NCBI GenBank assembly: GCA_036557285.1
Contig: DATBHW010000018.1
Location: 36,840-100,839, forward strand
DNA length: 64,000 nucleotides
Reading direction: 5' to 3'
DNA from: Ktedonobacterales bacterium
Lineage (GTDB): Bacteria > Chloroflexota > Ktedonobacteria > Ktedonobacterales > DATBGS01
In this document: piece after piece, positions 34,842 through 43,564 of the stretch
Numbering within the stretch: the first letter of the stretch is position 1
Layout of the letters: every line of letters starts with the position of its first letter
Made by a program: the position numbers and the translations under genes
Notes under the pieces: generated by a model
Database searches by the model: none
What the model was told of the DNA's origin: nothing
The model's input: the letters and a program-made list of their open reading frames with translations, nothing else

Positions 34842-35726
34842 ATGCGATTAGCAACCTATCGCGCCGACAACGGCCCACGCCTGGGCATCGTGCGCGGCGA
34901 ACAGATCATTGACGTGGCCGCATTGGCCGGATTCTCGCACACCACCGATATGCTGAGCCTCATCGCTGAAGGCCCAGAAGGGCTGGCGCGGCTGCGCCAG
35001 GCGCTCACTGCTGCCAGCGACCCGGCGCAGCGCCGTCTTGCAGATGTACATCTGCTCGCGCCCATTCCGCGCCCGCGCAAGAATGTATTCTGCATGGGCC
35101 GCAACTACGCCGATCACGCGCTGGAAAAGGGCGCAGCGGTCCCCGAAGACCCCATCTTCTTCAGCAAAGCCACCACCGCTGTCAACGGCCCCTACGATCC
35201 AATTGTCATTGACTCGACCATCTCTGACCGCCTTGACTGGGAAGTGGAACTTGGCGTCATTATTGGCCGCGCTGGCAAGAACATTCCCGCCGCGCAGGCG
35301 CTCGACTACATCTTTGGCTATACCGTCATCAACGACGTTTCCGCCCGCGACCTCCAGGCGCGCCACAAACAGTGGTTCAAGGGCAAAAGCCTGGATGGTT
35401 CCTGCCCGATGGGGCCTTGGATTGTCACAGCAGACGAGATTCCCGACCCGCACGCGCTGCGCCTGCGCCTGCGCGTCAACGGCATCACGAAGCAAGAGGC
35501 CAACACACGCCTGCTGATCTATAAGCTGCCAACCATCATCGAAGTCCTCTCGGCGGGCCTCACATTGGAGCCAGGCGACATCATTGCCACCGGCACGCCC
35601 GCTGGAGTCGGAGACGCTCGCCAGCCACCCGAATACCTCCAGCCCGGCGATCTCGTCGAAGCCGAAGTGGACGGCATAGGCGCCCTGCGCAACCCCGTCA
35701 TCCGCGCGGAAGCGGCTGGCAGGTAA
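34842..35726 (+). CDS. fumarylacetoacetate hydrolase (FAH) family protein
   Basis: A 294-residue member of the FAH superfamily. The N-terminal FAA domain of about 70 residues is followed by the catalytic fold: VFCMGRNYADHALE, DPIIFSKA-like DPIFFSKATTAVNGP, the metal-binding DWEVELGVIIGRAGKNI and ISARD-like VINDVSARDLQ. KGKSLDGSCPMGPW and GDIIATGTPAGVG complete the family's set. Activities include acylpyruvase, hydratase and decarboxylase on 2-oxo acids; which applies is open. GAGGAG stands before the ATG at 34842. Confidence 0.92.
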   Translation: MRLATYRADNGPRLGIVRGEQIIDVAALAGFSHTTDMLSLIAEGPEGLARLRQALTAASDPAQRRLADVHLLAPIPRPRKNVFCMGRNYADHALEKGAAVPEDPIFFSKATTAVNGPYDPIVIDSTISDRLDWEVELGVIIGRAGKNIPAAQALDYIFGYTVINDVSARDLQARHKQWFKGKSLDGSCPMGPWIVTADEIPDPHALRLRLRVNGITKQEANTRLLIYKLPTIIEVLSAGLTLEPGDIIATGTPAGVGDARQPPEYLQPGDLVEAEVDGIGALRNPVIRAEAAGR

Positions 35727-35780
35727 AACCGCTCCTGACTACCTAATAAGGAGATAAGGTCAACAAGGAGGGCATAAAAT

Positions 35781-35803
35781 GGGGCCAGTTCTGGACTGGC
35801 CCC
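35781..35803 (-). terminator. terminator downstream of the MFS gene
   Basis: A perfect 9-bp stem (GGGGCCAGT with ACTGGCCCC) and a 5-base loop are followed on the reverse strand by ATTTTA. It terminates leftward transcription from the DHA2 transporter gene. Confidence 0.75.
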
Positions 35804-35807
35804 GCGT

Positions 35808-35832
35808 GGTGGAGATGGAGGAAAGCCGAACT
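35808..35832 (-). repeat. tmRNA-3'-end-like fragment (putative attachment site), left copy
   Basis: This 25-base segment matches 62351-62375 at 23 of 25 positions in the same orientation. Its reverse complement (AGTTCGGCTTTCCTCCATCT, then CCACC) has the shape of the T-arm and acceptor end of tmRNA genes, which are common integrase targets. No tmRNA body is adjacent, so it is a fragment. Confidence 0.45.
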
Positions 35833-35893
35833 ATGCTCTGCGGCGGAAAACGGCTGAAACCTGCTGCGAGTTTTTTCCAAGAATCCGCTCTTC

Positions 35894-37573
35894 TCAATCC
35901 TCGATTAATTCTGCCCGGAACACTTTCTTACTCGGCAATAAGAACGAAATCAGGAACGCCAGAAGGACCACTCCAAGGATGCAGAGTACGGTGAGACGCA
36001 TCGCCTCAGTTGCGGCGCTCGGCGCAACATCCTCCAACGCCTGACGCACCGACGGGGACAATGGAGCCAGCACGCGATTCAACTGGTCAGGGTTAAACGT
36101 GTGCAAGATTTGCGCAAATTGGTTGGTAAGTGACTGGAGTCTGAGCGGACTCAGGCTGAGTCCGACGCGCTGCGTCACCCCACTGACCACCAGACTCGCT
36201 GTGGTACTGATGAGGATGGCCCCAAAGAGAGAAATGCCCAATCCATAGCCAATATCTTGAAAGGAAACCAGGAGCGCATTTGATTCTCCCCGTTCTTCTC
36301 GCTGAGCCAGCGAGAGGACCAGATTAGGAACCTGCCCCACCACGAAACCAGCGCCAAGTCCGATGATGATCAGGGCTGGCATCAATTCAAGCCTCGTGAC
36401 GCTTGGACTCAGGACCAGGTACAGCAGCACCAGTCCCACTATCATCCCAAGCAGACCTGCCTGAACCATATATTTGGGAACTGCCCGCTCACTCAAACGC
36501 ATCGTCAGCAGCAGGACGATGATCAGCGCCAGGTTAAATGGCAAGAGGGTTATAGCGGTCGCAAACGGTGTCAGCCGGAGCGCCCATTGTAAATAGAGGA
36601 ACAAGGTGAAGGTCAGACCCATGGTGCTAACGACATACAGGGCATGCGCTGTCGCCCCCACAAGAAATGGCCGTCTGCCAAGCATGCCCATCTGCTGAAT
36701 GCCCGCTTGCTGGTTATCTGTTGCCCGGTGTCTCCACCGATGAAAGACAAAGACCCCCAGCAAGATCACCCCCACCAGCAAGAGAAAAGGCACAACCGAC
36801 AGCCCGAAAACGATCCTTATCAGATGGCCGAAGAGGAGGGGTGACTCTCGCGCCATCCACCAGCCATATTCACTGCCCAGACCAAGGCCCCACAAAATGG
36901 CGATCAAACCAAACAGCAAGACCAACACACCCGCCCAGTCGAGCGGGGCTGTGCGCTCCTTCCTCATTTCAGGCATCTCGCGCACCAGCAGCAGGATGAC
37001 CAGAGCCAGCACCGCCTGCGGGAGAAAAGCCAGCCGCCAATTGATATTCGTGGCGAGCAACCCTCCGACCAGCGGGCCAAGCAAGGTGCCAACAACGAGA
37101 GAGGCGTTCAGGGCAAAGAAAGCGAATTCTCTGCGCCGACCTGTATAGGCTTCGAGCATCATCATCCAGGGCAAGGTGATGAGCGGCGCTGCCGCCAGAC
37201 CAGCGACAACGCCAAAACCAAGCACCATCATGGACGTGTTCACGCTCACCACCGTAATACCCATCCCTCCCGCAAAAAGGAGCAGCCCCAACCTGAAGAC
37301 CTTCTTGCGGCCATACAGCCCGACCAGGCTCCGGGCAGTGGGGAGGGTGATAGCCGCCAGTACTGGGAGGAGTACCAGCGCCATCTGAATACTGGCGACC
37401 GTGGTCTGGAGTCCCCGCACCACTGGCCCGAGGATATTCGCCAGCGTGTACAGGTTGAACTCCAGCATAAACAGCGTCAGGCAGAGCGCCACCGGAATGC
37501 GCCGCTGCGTGAACCCGCCCAGGTCGCCAGCGGCTGGCTTTGCTTGTTGATTGCCGTTTCTCCATTTCCACAT
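35894..37573 (-). CDS. MFS transporter, DHA2-type (14 helices)
   Basis: A 559-residue drug/proton-antiporter-type MFS pump with about 14 helices. A short soluble N terminus precedes helix 1 (ALCLTLFMLEFNLYTLANILGP), and motif A is modified (ARSLVGLYGRKKVFRLGLL). Motif C-like GPLVGGLLA follows in helix 5, and the end has a lysine-rich tail. It probably exports toxic compounds. The ATG at 37573 has GGGAGG seven bases upstream; the ATG at 37606 has none. No TetR/MarR-type regulator is adjacent. Confidence 0.88.
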   Translation of the reverse strand: MWKWRNGNQQAKPAAGDLGGFTQRRIPVALCLTLFMLEFNLYTLANILGPVVRGLQTTVASIQMALVLLPVLAAITLPTARSLVGLYGRKKVFRLGLLLFAGGMGITVVSVNTSMMVLGFGVVAGLAAAPLITLPWMMMLEAYTGRRREFAFFALNASLVVGTLLGPLVGGLLATNINWRLAFLPQAVLALVILLLVREMPEMRKERTAPLDWAGVLVLLFGLIAILWGLGLGSEYGWWMARESPLLFGHLIRIVFGLSVVPFLLLVGVILLGVFVFHRWRHRATDNQQAGIQQMGMLGRRPFLVGATAHALYVVSTMGLTFTLFLYLQWALRLTPFATAITLLPFNLALIIVLLLTMRLSERAVPKYMVQAGLLGMIVGLVLLYLVLSPSVTRLELMPALIIIGLGAGFVVGQVPNLVLSLAQREERGESNALLVSFQDIGYGLGISLFGAILISTTASLVVSGVTQRVGLSLSPLRLQSLTNQFAQILHTFNPDQLNRVLAPLSPSVRQALEDVAPSAATEAMRLTVLCILGVVLLAFLISFLLPSKKVFRAELIED

Positions 37574-37621
37574 CAGCGTGCCTCCCATATTCTCTGGTGT
37601 GGTCATTGCTGCAAGAACGGC

Positions 37622-37966
37622 TCAGGATTGCTGCAAAATGCGTCGCTTTTCGGTCTCAAACTCCTGATCCGTGAGAACCCCCGAAGCATGCAGGTCTCCA
37701 AGCGTCTTTAGTTGCGCGATTCTATCAGGTGATGCACTGGCCGCCCCCGCTTGCCCGGTAGCAGCCGATGGGCCAGGCATAGGCGCTTGTGGTGGATAGG
37801 GAGCTTGCTCCTGATAAGCCGCTTGTTGTTCCAGTTCCGCGAGACGCTGATTTTGGTCGGCTTCCTGGGCTGACTTCCTGGCCGCTGAATGACCGGCAGC
37901 ATAAGCTGCCCCGCCGACAACAGCGGTTCTCAGCAGGGGTCTCCCAACACGTCTTCTCATCACCAT
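37622..37966 (-). CDS. SHOCT-domain protein
   Basis: A 114-residue protein. A basic N terminus (MVMRRRVGRPLLRTAVVGGAAYAAGH) with a small hydrophobic stretch precedes a Gln/Pro-rich linker. The last 35 residues are a SHOCT domain (RIAQLKTLGDLHASGVLTDQEFETEKRRIL). SHOCT modules mediate oligomerisation in bacterial stress proteins. AAAGGAAACAACT stands before the ATG, and the gene begins 13 bases after the DUF6325-like stop: a two-gene operon. Confidence 0.85.
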   Translation of the reverse strand: MVMRRRVGRPLLRTAVVGGAAYAAGHSAARKSAQEADQNQRLAELEQQAAYQEQAPYPPQAPMPGPSAATGQAGAASASPDRIAQLKTLGDLHASGVLTDQEFETEKRRILQQS

Positions 37967-37979
37967 AGTTGTTTCCTTT

Positions 37980-38420
37980 CTAGCCATCAGTATGTGCTGA
38001 TGACGCCAGTTCTTCATCCACCATCTCTACGACTTGAGGGTCTACCCTTCCCTGAGTGATCACCGACCCTCCCGCGCGGCGAATCGCATCTCGCAAACCA
38101 ACCGCCCAGGTATGTTCAAAGAGGAGAAAAGCCGCCGAACTGTTGAGGGGAACGTCGTTCGCAGCTATTTCAATATCTTCCTGCGTCAGCAGGCCGCCGA
38201 GGTCGCCGGTAAGCTGTCTATAGCGTTGTACGTCCTCGCCTTTGAGATCACTCGCCTCAGTGATAGTGAGATGTCCCTCCTGATCTTTCTGTATGAAGAT
38301 AAGGTCAACGAGCCGAACAACGCCACTCGCCCGTATGGCGTTCAACTCCGGTAGGATTTCTCCTCTGAACTGGTTGCCGGGGAAAGCAAGCTCAACGAAA
38401 TCAAGGGGACCAAGAGCCAT
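37980..38420 (-). CDS. DUF6325/DUF1269-like protein
   Basis: A 146-residue soluble protein: MALGPLDFVELAFPGNQFRGEI, GVVRLVDLIFIQKDQEG, an acidic helix, then SAAFLLFEHTWAVGLRDAI. This is the pattern of DUF6325 proteins, often found next to a SHOCT gene, as here. Function unknown; membrane-stress or envelope association is often proposed. GAGGAGG precedes the ATG. A second copy lies at 41747. Confidence 0.75.
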   Translation of the reverse strand: MALGPLDFVELAFPGNQFRGEILPELNAIRASGVVRLVDLIFIQKDQEGHLTITEASDLKGEDVQRYRQLTGDLGGLLTQEDIEIAANDVPLNSSAAFLLFEHTWAVGLRDAIRRAGGSVITQGRVDPQVVEMVDEELASSAHTDG

Positions 38421-38703
38421 AACAAACCTCCTCATTATCTCTTTTGAGCAAGCTGAGAATACACTTACCACTAGCCCCTGAAAACGGATAAGCAGCATCT
38501 GCACTGTGATGTTGCAATCCATGTGCCTCCATCGCTGCCAGGTTCGTTGAGGAGCCTGGGTCTTGCTTTTTATCAGACGGGCGCGAAAGTGCCCGGCGCT
38601 TCTCAGTTCATGGCGCGGTTCCTGCCGATGCTCTTTCAGTCGAGATGCCGCTCTCTGATGTCCCGCTCTCTATAGCCATTTTCGGTAGGGTGGAGGAAAG
38701 ATC

Positions 38704-41472
38704 ATGGAAACCTCTGTCAAATTGCCTGATGAACAGGGCCGCGCCTGGCATACACTGGAGGTAAACGAGGCGCTGCTCGCCCAGGGTGTTGAGGCGACGA
38801 GAGGGCTGAGCCTGGAAGAAGCCAGCAGACGCTTGCAGGAGTATGGTCCTAATCAGTTTACTGGTGTAAAGAAGGAACCTGCCTGGCACGCATTTCTCCG
38901 CCAATATCACGACCCCATGCAAATCGTGCTGGTGGTGGCTGGCCTGATCAGTGCTGTGGCAATTAGGCAGTGGGGAACAGCACTCGTGTTGTGGGCGCTG
39001 ACGCTGCTCAACGCGATCATGGGGCTGCGCCAGGAAGGTAAAGCGGAGGCCAGTGTGGCTGCTTTGCAGCAGATGCTGGTTGTCAAGGTACGGGTGCGGC
39101 GTGACGGACAGATCAGGGAACTTCCAGTAGAGGATGTGGCGCCTGGGGATATAGTCGTGCTGGAGGCCGGAGACCGCATTCCGGCAGACGGCAGAATCAT
39201 CAAGGCCGCGAGCCTGGAAATTGATGAGTCCGCCCTGACGGGCGAAAGCACACCCGTTCCCAAGCAGGTCGAACCAGTGCCTGACGCAGACAAGCCGCTC
39301 GGTGATCGGGCGGATATGGCCTACATGCAGACCAATGTGACGCGCGGCGCGGGCGAGTTCGTAGTGACGGCAACGGGCATGGCAACAGAAGTGGGGCATA
39401 TCTCCGGGCTGTTGCAGACCACGAAGGTTGAGCAAACGCCACTCACCAAACAATTGAATACGCTTACGAAGCAGATTGTACTCATTGCTGGGCTGGCGCT
39501 GCTTATTTCCATCCTGCTTGGCTACAGCCGGGGCCAGGCATTGGAAACCCTTTTCCTGACCGGCGTGGCGTTCGCTGTCTCGGCTATTCCAACAGGCTTA
39601 CCAGCGGTCGTCACCCTCTTACTCTCGAAGGGAACCACACAGCTTGCCGCTGAGGGCGCGATTGTGAAGCAACTGCGGTCTGTGGAGACGCTGGGCGCCA
39701 CCTCGGCAATTAACACCGACAAAACCGGCACTCTGACCCTGAACCAGATGACGGCGGTCAGCATGACTATCGCTGGACGGCACGTCACCGCGACCGGCGA
39801 GGGCTATGCTGTCAACGGCCAGCTCACGCAGGTAGGCAGTACACCCCCACTTGACCTTGCACCCTTTCTGCTGCCGATGGCGCTGGCTTCGGACGCGGTA
39901 GTCAAGGATGGGGAATTGGTGGGTGATCCCACCGAGGGGGCGCTCGTTGTATTCGCCACCAAGGGCGGCATTGATGTGGAAACTACTCGTCAGGAGGTTC
40001 CACGCCTGGCCGAAGTACCTTTCGACGCCTCTTATAAGCTGATGGCAACGTTTCATCGCATGACCGATGAAACAGGCCATGAGGTCATCCGCTGTTTTGT
40101 TAAGGGCGCTCCTGACCAACTGCTGGCTCGCTCCTCACAGGGCCTGGATGCCAATCAGCAGATCGTCGCCCTTGACGCCTACCGCGAGCGGGTGCTGGCA
40201 GAGAATGAGCGCTACGCCAGAACGGGCTTGCGCGTGATGGCGCTGGCCCGCAAAGATCTGAACCCGGCCACCTTCCAGCCCAGTGGAGACCTTCTGGCAT
40301 ATGTGCGTGATCTAACTATGCTTGCGCTGGTGGGGATTGTGGACCCGCCGCGCCCTGAGGCGAAGCAAGCCATTGCTCAGGCAAAAGCCGCTGGCATGGC
40401 GGTGCGGATGATTACGGGAGACCACGCTGTAACTGCCGCAGCTATTGCTCATCAACTAGGTATCGAGGGTCGGGCGATCACGGGCGCAGACTTCAGCGCA
40501 ATGAGCGACGAGGATGCGCGTCGGCAGGTAGGCGGGATAGGCGTGATTGCCCGTGTCACGCCGGAGGACAAGGTGCGGCTGGTGGATGTGCTCAAGCAAC
40601 AAGACCAGATCGTGGCGATGACTGGTGATGGGGTAAACGACGCCCCAGCACTCAAGAAAGCTGATATTGGTGTGGCGATGGGCATCACGGGGACCGATGT
40701 GGCAAAAGAGGCCGCTGTGATGATTCTCACCGACGACAACTTTGCGACGATTATCCGCGCAGTGCGCTTGGGGCGGGGCCTCTATGACAATTTACTGAAA
40801 TATATTCTCTATCAGATGGGGAGCTTGTTCGCCTTTATGCTCACCTTTCTGGGCGCGGCCATCTTCAACATTCTGCATGGGATTCCATTCTTACCGCTCC
40901 AGGCACTGTGGCTGAACTTCACGGTGGATCTATTTGAGGCCATTGGACTGGGGGCTGGTAAGCCAGCATCGAACCTGATGGAGCAATCTCCTCGCCCTGC
41001 TGATGCGCAGATTCTGCCTCCGCGCCTGGCGGTACGCTATAGCTTCATCGGCCTGGTGATGGCGGCGAGTACGTTGGGGATTCTAGCCGCGACGGCTGGT
41101 TCCGGTGACGTGGTGGCCCGCACTATGGGACTGACCTCCTTCTCATTTGCGCGTATCTTCTTTGCGCTGGAGACGAATGACAACCTGCAATCCGTCTTTC
41201 ACCGCGATCTGCTGGAAAATGACAAGCTGCTGAAGATGAGCGGATTGGCGCTGCTGACAACATTCCTGATTACGGAGCTAGGCTTTATGAATCGGCTCTT
41301 CTCGACCGCTCCGCTGGACGTGGGGCAATGGCTGCTCTGCGTTGCTTTTGGATCGCTCGTGCTGTGGGTGATCGAGGGCATGAAGTTTTTCTATCGTCGA
41401 GCCGGATCTTCCTCCGCTGGCAAGCCGACTGCTCCGACGAGCGCGTCTCTTCCAGCCACCGGGGCGCTGTAG
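38704..41472 (+). CDS. P2-type cation-transporting ATPase
   Basis: A 922-residue P-type ATPase of the Ca2+/Na+ (P2) group with its N-terminal cation-ATPase domain (LSLEEASRRLQEYGPNQF). Key motifs: TGES in LTGESTPVPKQ, the phosphorylated Asp near 339 in NTDKTGTLT, KGAPD for nucleotide, TGDGVNDAPALKKADIGVAMG, and ten predicted helices. The M4 motif AVSAIPTGLPAVV is close to the PEGLP-type of Ca2+ pumps but with PTGLP. The transported ion is therefore uncertain (Ca2+, Mn2+ or H+). GGAGGAAAGATC precedes the ATG. It is flanked by DUF6325 paralogues. Confidence 0.93.
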   Translation: METSVKLPDEQGRAWHTLEVNEALLAQGVEATRGLSLEEASRRLQEYGPNQFTGVKKEPAWHAFLRQYHDPMQIVLVVAGLISAVAIRQWGTALVLWALTLLNAIMGLRQEGKAEASVAALQQMLVVKVRVRRDGQIRELPVEDVAPGDIVVLEAGDRIPADGRIIKAASLEIDESALTGESTPVPKQVEPVPDADKPLGDRADMAYMQTNVTRGAGEFVVTATGMATEVGHISGLLQTTKVEQTPLTKQLNTLTKQIVLIAGLALLISILLGYSRGQALETLFLTGVAFAVSAIPTGLPAVVTLLLSKGTTQLAAEGAIVKQLRSVETLGATSAINTDKTGTLTLNQMTAVSMTIAGRHVTATGEGYAVNGQLTQVGSTPPLDLAPFLLPMALASDAVVKDGELVGDPTEGALVVFATKGGIDVETTRQEVPRLAEVPFDASYKLMATFHRMTDETGHEVIRCFVKGAPDQLLARSSQGLDANQQIVALDAYRERVLAENERYARTGLRVMALARKDLNPATFQPSGDLLAYVRDLTMLALVGIVDPPRPEAKQAIAQAKAAGMAVRMITGDHAVTAAAIAHQLGIEGRAITGADFSAMSDEDARRQVGGIGVIARVTPEDKVRLVDVLKQQDQIVAMTGDGVNDAPALKKADIGVAMGITGTDVAKEAAVMILTDDNFATIIRAVRLGRGLYDNLLKYILYQMGSLFAFMLTFLGAAIFNILHGIPFLPLQALWLNFTVDLFEAIGLGAGKPASNLMEQSPRPADAQILPPRLAVRYSFIGLVMAASTLGILAATAGSGDVVARTMGLTSFSFARIFFALETNDNLQSVFHRDLLENDKLLKMSGLALLTTFLITELGFMNRLFSTAPLDVGQWLLCVAFGSLVLWVIEGMKFFYRRAGSSSAGKPTAPTSASLPATGAL

Positions 41473-41746
41473 AAGTCGTAACCGATCCTGTCATGGTCCC
41501 CATGATCCGATGCCCTGGCCCGCCGACAATGAGTGAGTTTGGCCTGCATTCTGCAATTTTTGCCTCTCGTGCGTTCATTGAAGCAGCAACCGGACGCGAA
41601 TCCAACGACGTATTCCGCTGCTGGCAAGACAGGGAGGAGTGTACCAGGAAGTCGCCTCTTTCCCGATTGCCAGGCATCTGATTTCTGCCCGACGAACGCT
41701 CAGTAGTATTGAAAATGAAACCATTCCCAAAGGAGATGAAGAACAC

Positions 41747-42271
41747 ATGGCCGTTGGACCGATTCAGTACGTCGTCTTTGGCGTACGTACAGAAGAGCAG
41801 CAAAAAGAGGTAGTGCAGCGGTTGCGCGCCATCAGCGAGCGTGGGAACGTTCGCCTCATTGACCTGGCCTATATTCGCAAAGCCGAGGATGGCACCCTGC
41901 AACAGGGTCGGCTGTCTGGCCTGAGCGATGAGGAGCAGCGGAAATTTGGCACCGTCGCGCGGGCTTTGATCGGGATGGGCGCTGCAATGGAGCATGTCAG
42001 GACTGGCGGAGAGCTTGGCACGGGCGCCTTCGGCGATCAGGATTTCGGCGAGCCAGTGCAGGAAATCAAAGAGCGCATTTACGAGGCTGCCCAGGATCTG
42101 CCGCCCGGAGCTGCCTGCGCCATCGCGTTGATCGAGCATCGGTGGCTGCTTGATGTGAAGGAGCAAATGCAGAAGCAGGGCGTGGTGATCCTGACCCAGG
42201 GGCTGGTGCGACCACGCTCGCTGCTGATGCTGGGCGCCGAGTTGCAGCAGGCCGAGCAGGCGATGCACTAA
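41747..42271 (+). CDS. DUF6325-like protein, second copy
   Basis: A 174-residue protein with the same layout as the one at 37980 (MAVGPIQYVVFGVRTEE, NVRLIDLAYIRKAEDG, ALIEHRWLLDVKEQ) plus a longer middle insertion. AAAGGAG lies 12 bases before the ATG at 41747. It stands after the P-type ATPase; the pair of paralogues around the pump suggests a shared envelope-stress function, which is inference only. Confidence 0.7.
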   Translation: MAVGPIQYVVFGVRTEEQQKEVVQRLRAISERGNVRLIDLAYIRKAEDGTLQQGRLSGLSDEEQRKFGTVARALIGMGAAMEHVRTGGELGTGAFGDQDFGEPVQEIKERIYEAAQDLPPGAACAIALIEHRWLLDVKEQMQKQGVVILTQGLVRPRSLLMLGAELQQAEQAMH

Positions 42272-42307
42272 ACCCAGTAACACTCCCCTCATCTGAGGGC
42301 ATATCCT

Positions 42308-42477
42308 GCGTCAACGAATAAGGCAATAGTGGGTGTTCCTCCGTGTCCCCGCCGCCTTATTCGTTGATGCTCTCTGTATCATGTGCCTCAAGAAAGCGAG
42401 TCAGGAAGCAGCCACTTTTGCCACAGCGGCTGCTTTCGTGGAGAGAAAAGTCGCAGCTTCCACTCCCCGGAAGCTGC
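42308..42477 (+). promoter_or_regulatory. three successive stem-loops in the leader of the CopD-like gene
   Basis: Stem 1 pairs 42308-42324 with 42354-42370 (16 of 17 plus one G-T). Stem 2 pairs 42406-42413 with 42428-42435. Stem 3 pairs 42453-42461 with 42469-42477 exactly. They fill the gap before the CopD-like start at 42523. They may be a terminator followed by a structured leader; no known riboswitch consensus is recognised. Confidence 0.4.
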
Positions 42478-42522
42478 TATCATCTGACGAGGAACGTGTG
42501 CCCATCTCTTCTGGAGGCTTGC

Positions 42523-43143
42523 ATGATTAATCCCTGGCTGGATACCCTTGTCCTATGGATTCATATTCTGGCGGCTATCTCCTGGGTTGGCGGCATGATC
42601 TTTGTGGCTTTTATTCTTGGCCCCTATGCGCGCCGCGCTTTCCCACCTGAGGAACGTACTTCACTGATAGCCTCCGTTGGCAAGCGCTTTAGCTACCTGG
42701 GTTGGAGTGCTATCTTTACACTGGTCTGCACGGGCATCTACAATGCAACGCGCTTCTTAGGCTCTTGGGATGCTCTCTTTAGCACGACTTTTGGGCATCT
42801 CCTGCTGGTGAAAATCGCGCTGGTCGCGGTGATGATTGGCCTGAGCATCGTGCATGACTTCTTGCTGGGACCACGCCAGCGCGATCTTGGACGCCTGGCG
42901 CACCAAATACAGCAACCTTCCCTTGAGGCTCCAATGACACCCGCCATGCCTGTGCCTGCTCGTACTTCATTGCCTGACCTCCCGCAGCATTCGGCAAGAT
43001 CAGTGGCTCCGGCGTCTGCGCCAGAACCGGCAGCGACGCAGACGCTCCAACGCCTACGTCGCTGGACTATCTTGATCGCTCAACTCAATCTCGTGCTGGG
43101 CATGCTGGTCATTCTGCTGGCCGCCGCGCTCCAATCCTTCTAG
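42523..43143 (+). CDS. CopD-like copper-resistance membrane protein
   Basis: A 206-residue protein with four helices. WIHILAAISWVGGMIFVAFILGPYARR near the N terminus is the CopD/YebZ pattern with its conserved His and Trp. FGHLLLVKIALVAVMIGLSIVHDFLLGPR follows, then a Pro/Ala-rich loop and a last helix (LNLVLGMLVILLAAAL). The family imports or handles copper in the membrane. TGGAGG stands before the ATG at 42523. Confidence 0.78.
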   Translation: MINPWLDTLVLWIHILAAISWVGGMIFVAFILGPYARRAFPPEERTSLIASVGKRFSYLGWSAIFTLVCTGIYNATRFLGSWDALFSTTFGHLLLVKIALVAVMIGLSIVHDFLLGPRQRDLGRLAHQIQQPSLEAPMTPAMPVPARTSLPDLPQHSARSVAPASAPEPAATQTLQRLRRWTILIAQLNLVLGMLVILLAAALQSF

Positions 43144-43199
43144 GAGGCGGGGAAGAGGACGACTTCGCAACTCGCTGGAGGGTTCGCCCCCATCAGCGC

Positions 43200-43427
43200 G
43201 GACGCCATACGCCACGCTACAACGGTGGGAGGATTGGTCCCCTGATTGGAGAGACTTCACCCGTGTATGCCATTGCGCGACCGCTTGGGAATATTCCGGT
43301 TATCTCGCCTGGCGTTGGCTATTGGGACAATAAGACCCACGCGCCCAACGAACATGTGCGCCTGACAGACTTCCAGAACGCTGCCCGTCATATCGGGCAG
43401 ATTTTGGATGGATTTGCCGATCTCTGA
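43200..43427 (+). pseudogene. M20 peptidase C-terminal relic
   Basis: An open stretch without a start ends at TGA 43425-43427. It reads RIGPLIGETSPVY, then PLGNIPVISPGVGYWDNKTHAPNEHVRLTDFQNAARHIGQI in part, which is the C-terminal block of M20 (succinyl-diaminopimelate desuccinylase / acetylornithine deacetylase-type) peptidases. The catalytic N-terminal part is absent, so this is a gene remnant. Confidence 0.65.
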
Positions 43428-43564
43428 GGGATCGGATCACGCGGCTGGCAAGGCAGCCAAGGCATCTTCAGTGGTCTTACCTGCTGCCAGTGGGCTTGCC
43501 CTGGCGCCGACATACACAACTGCTGTTCCCGCTTGATCGAACACGGCGAAGACATACTCGTTGC

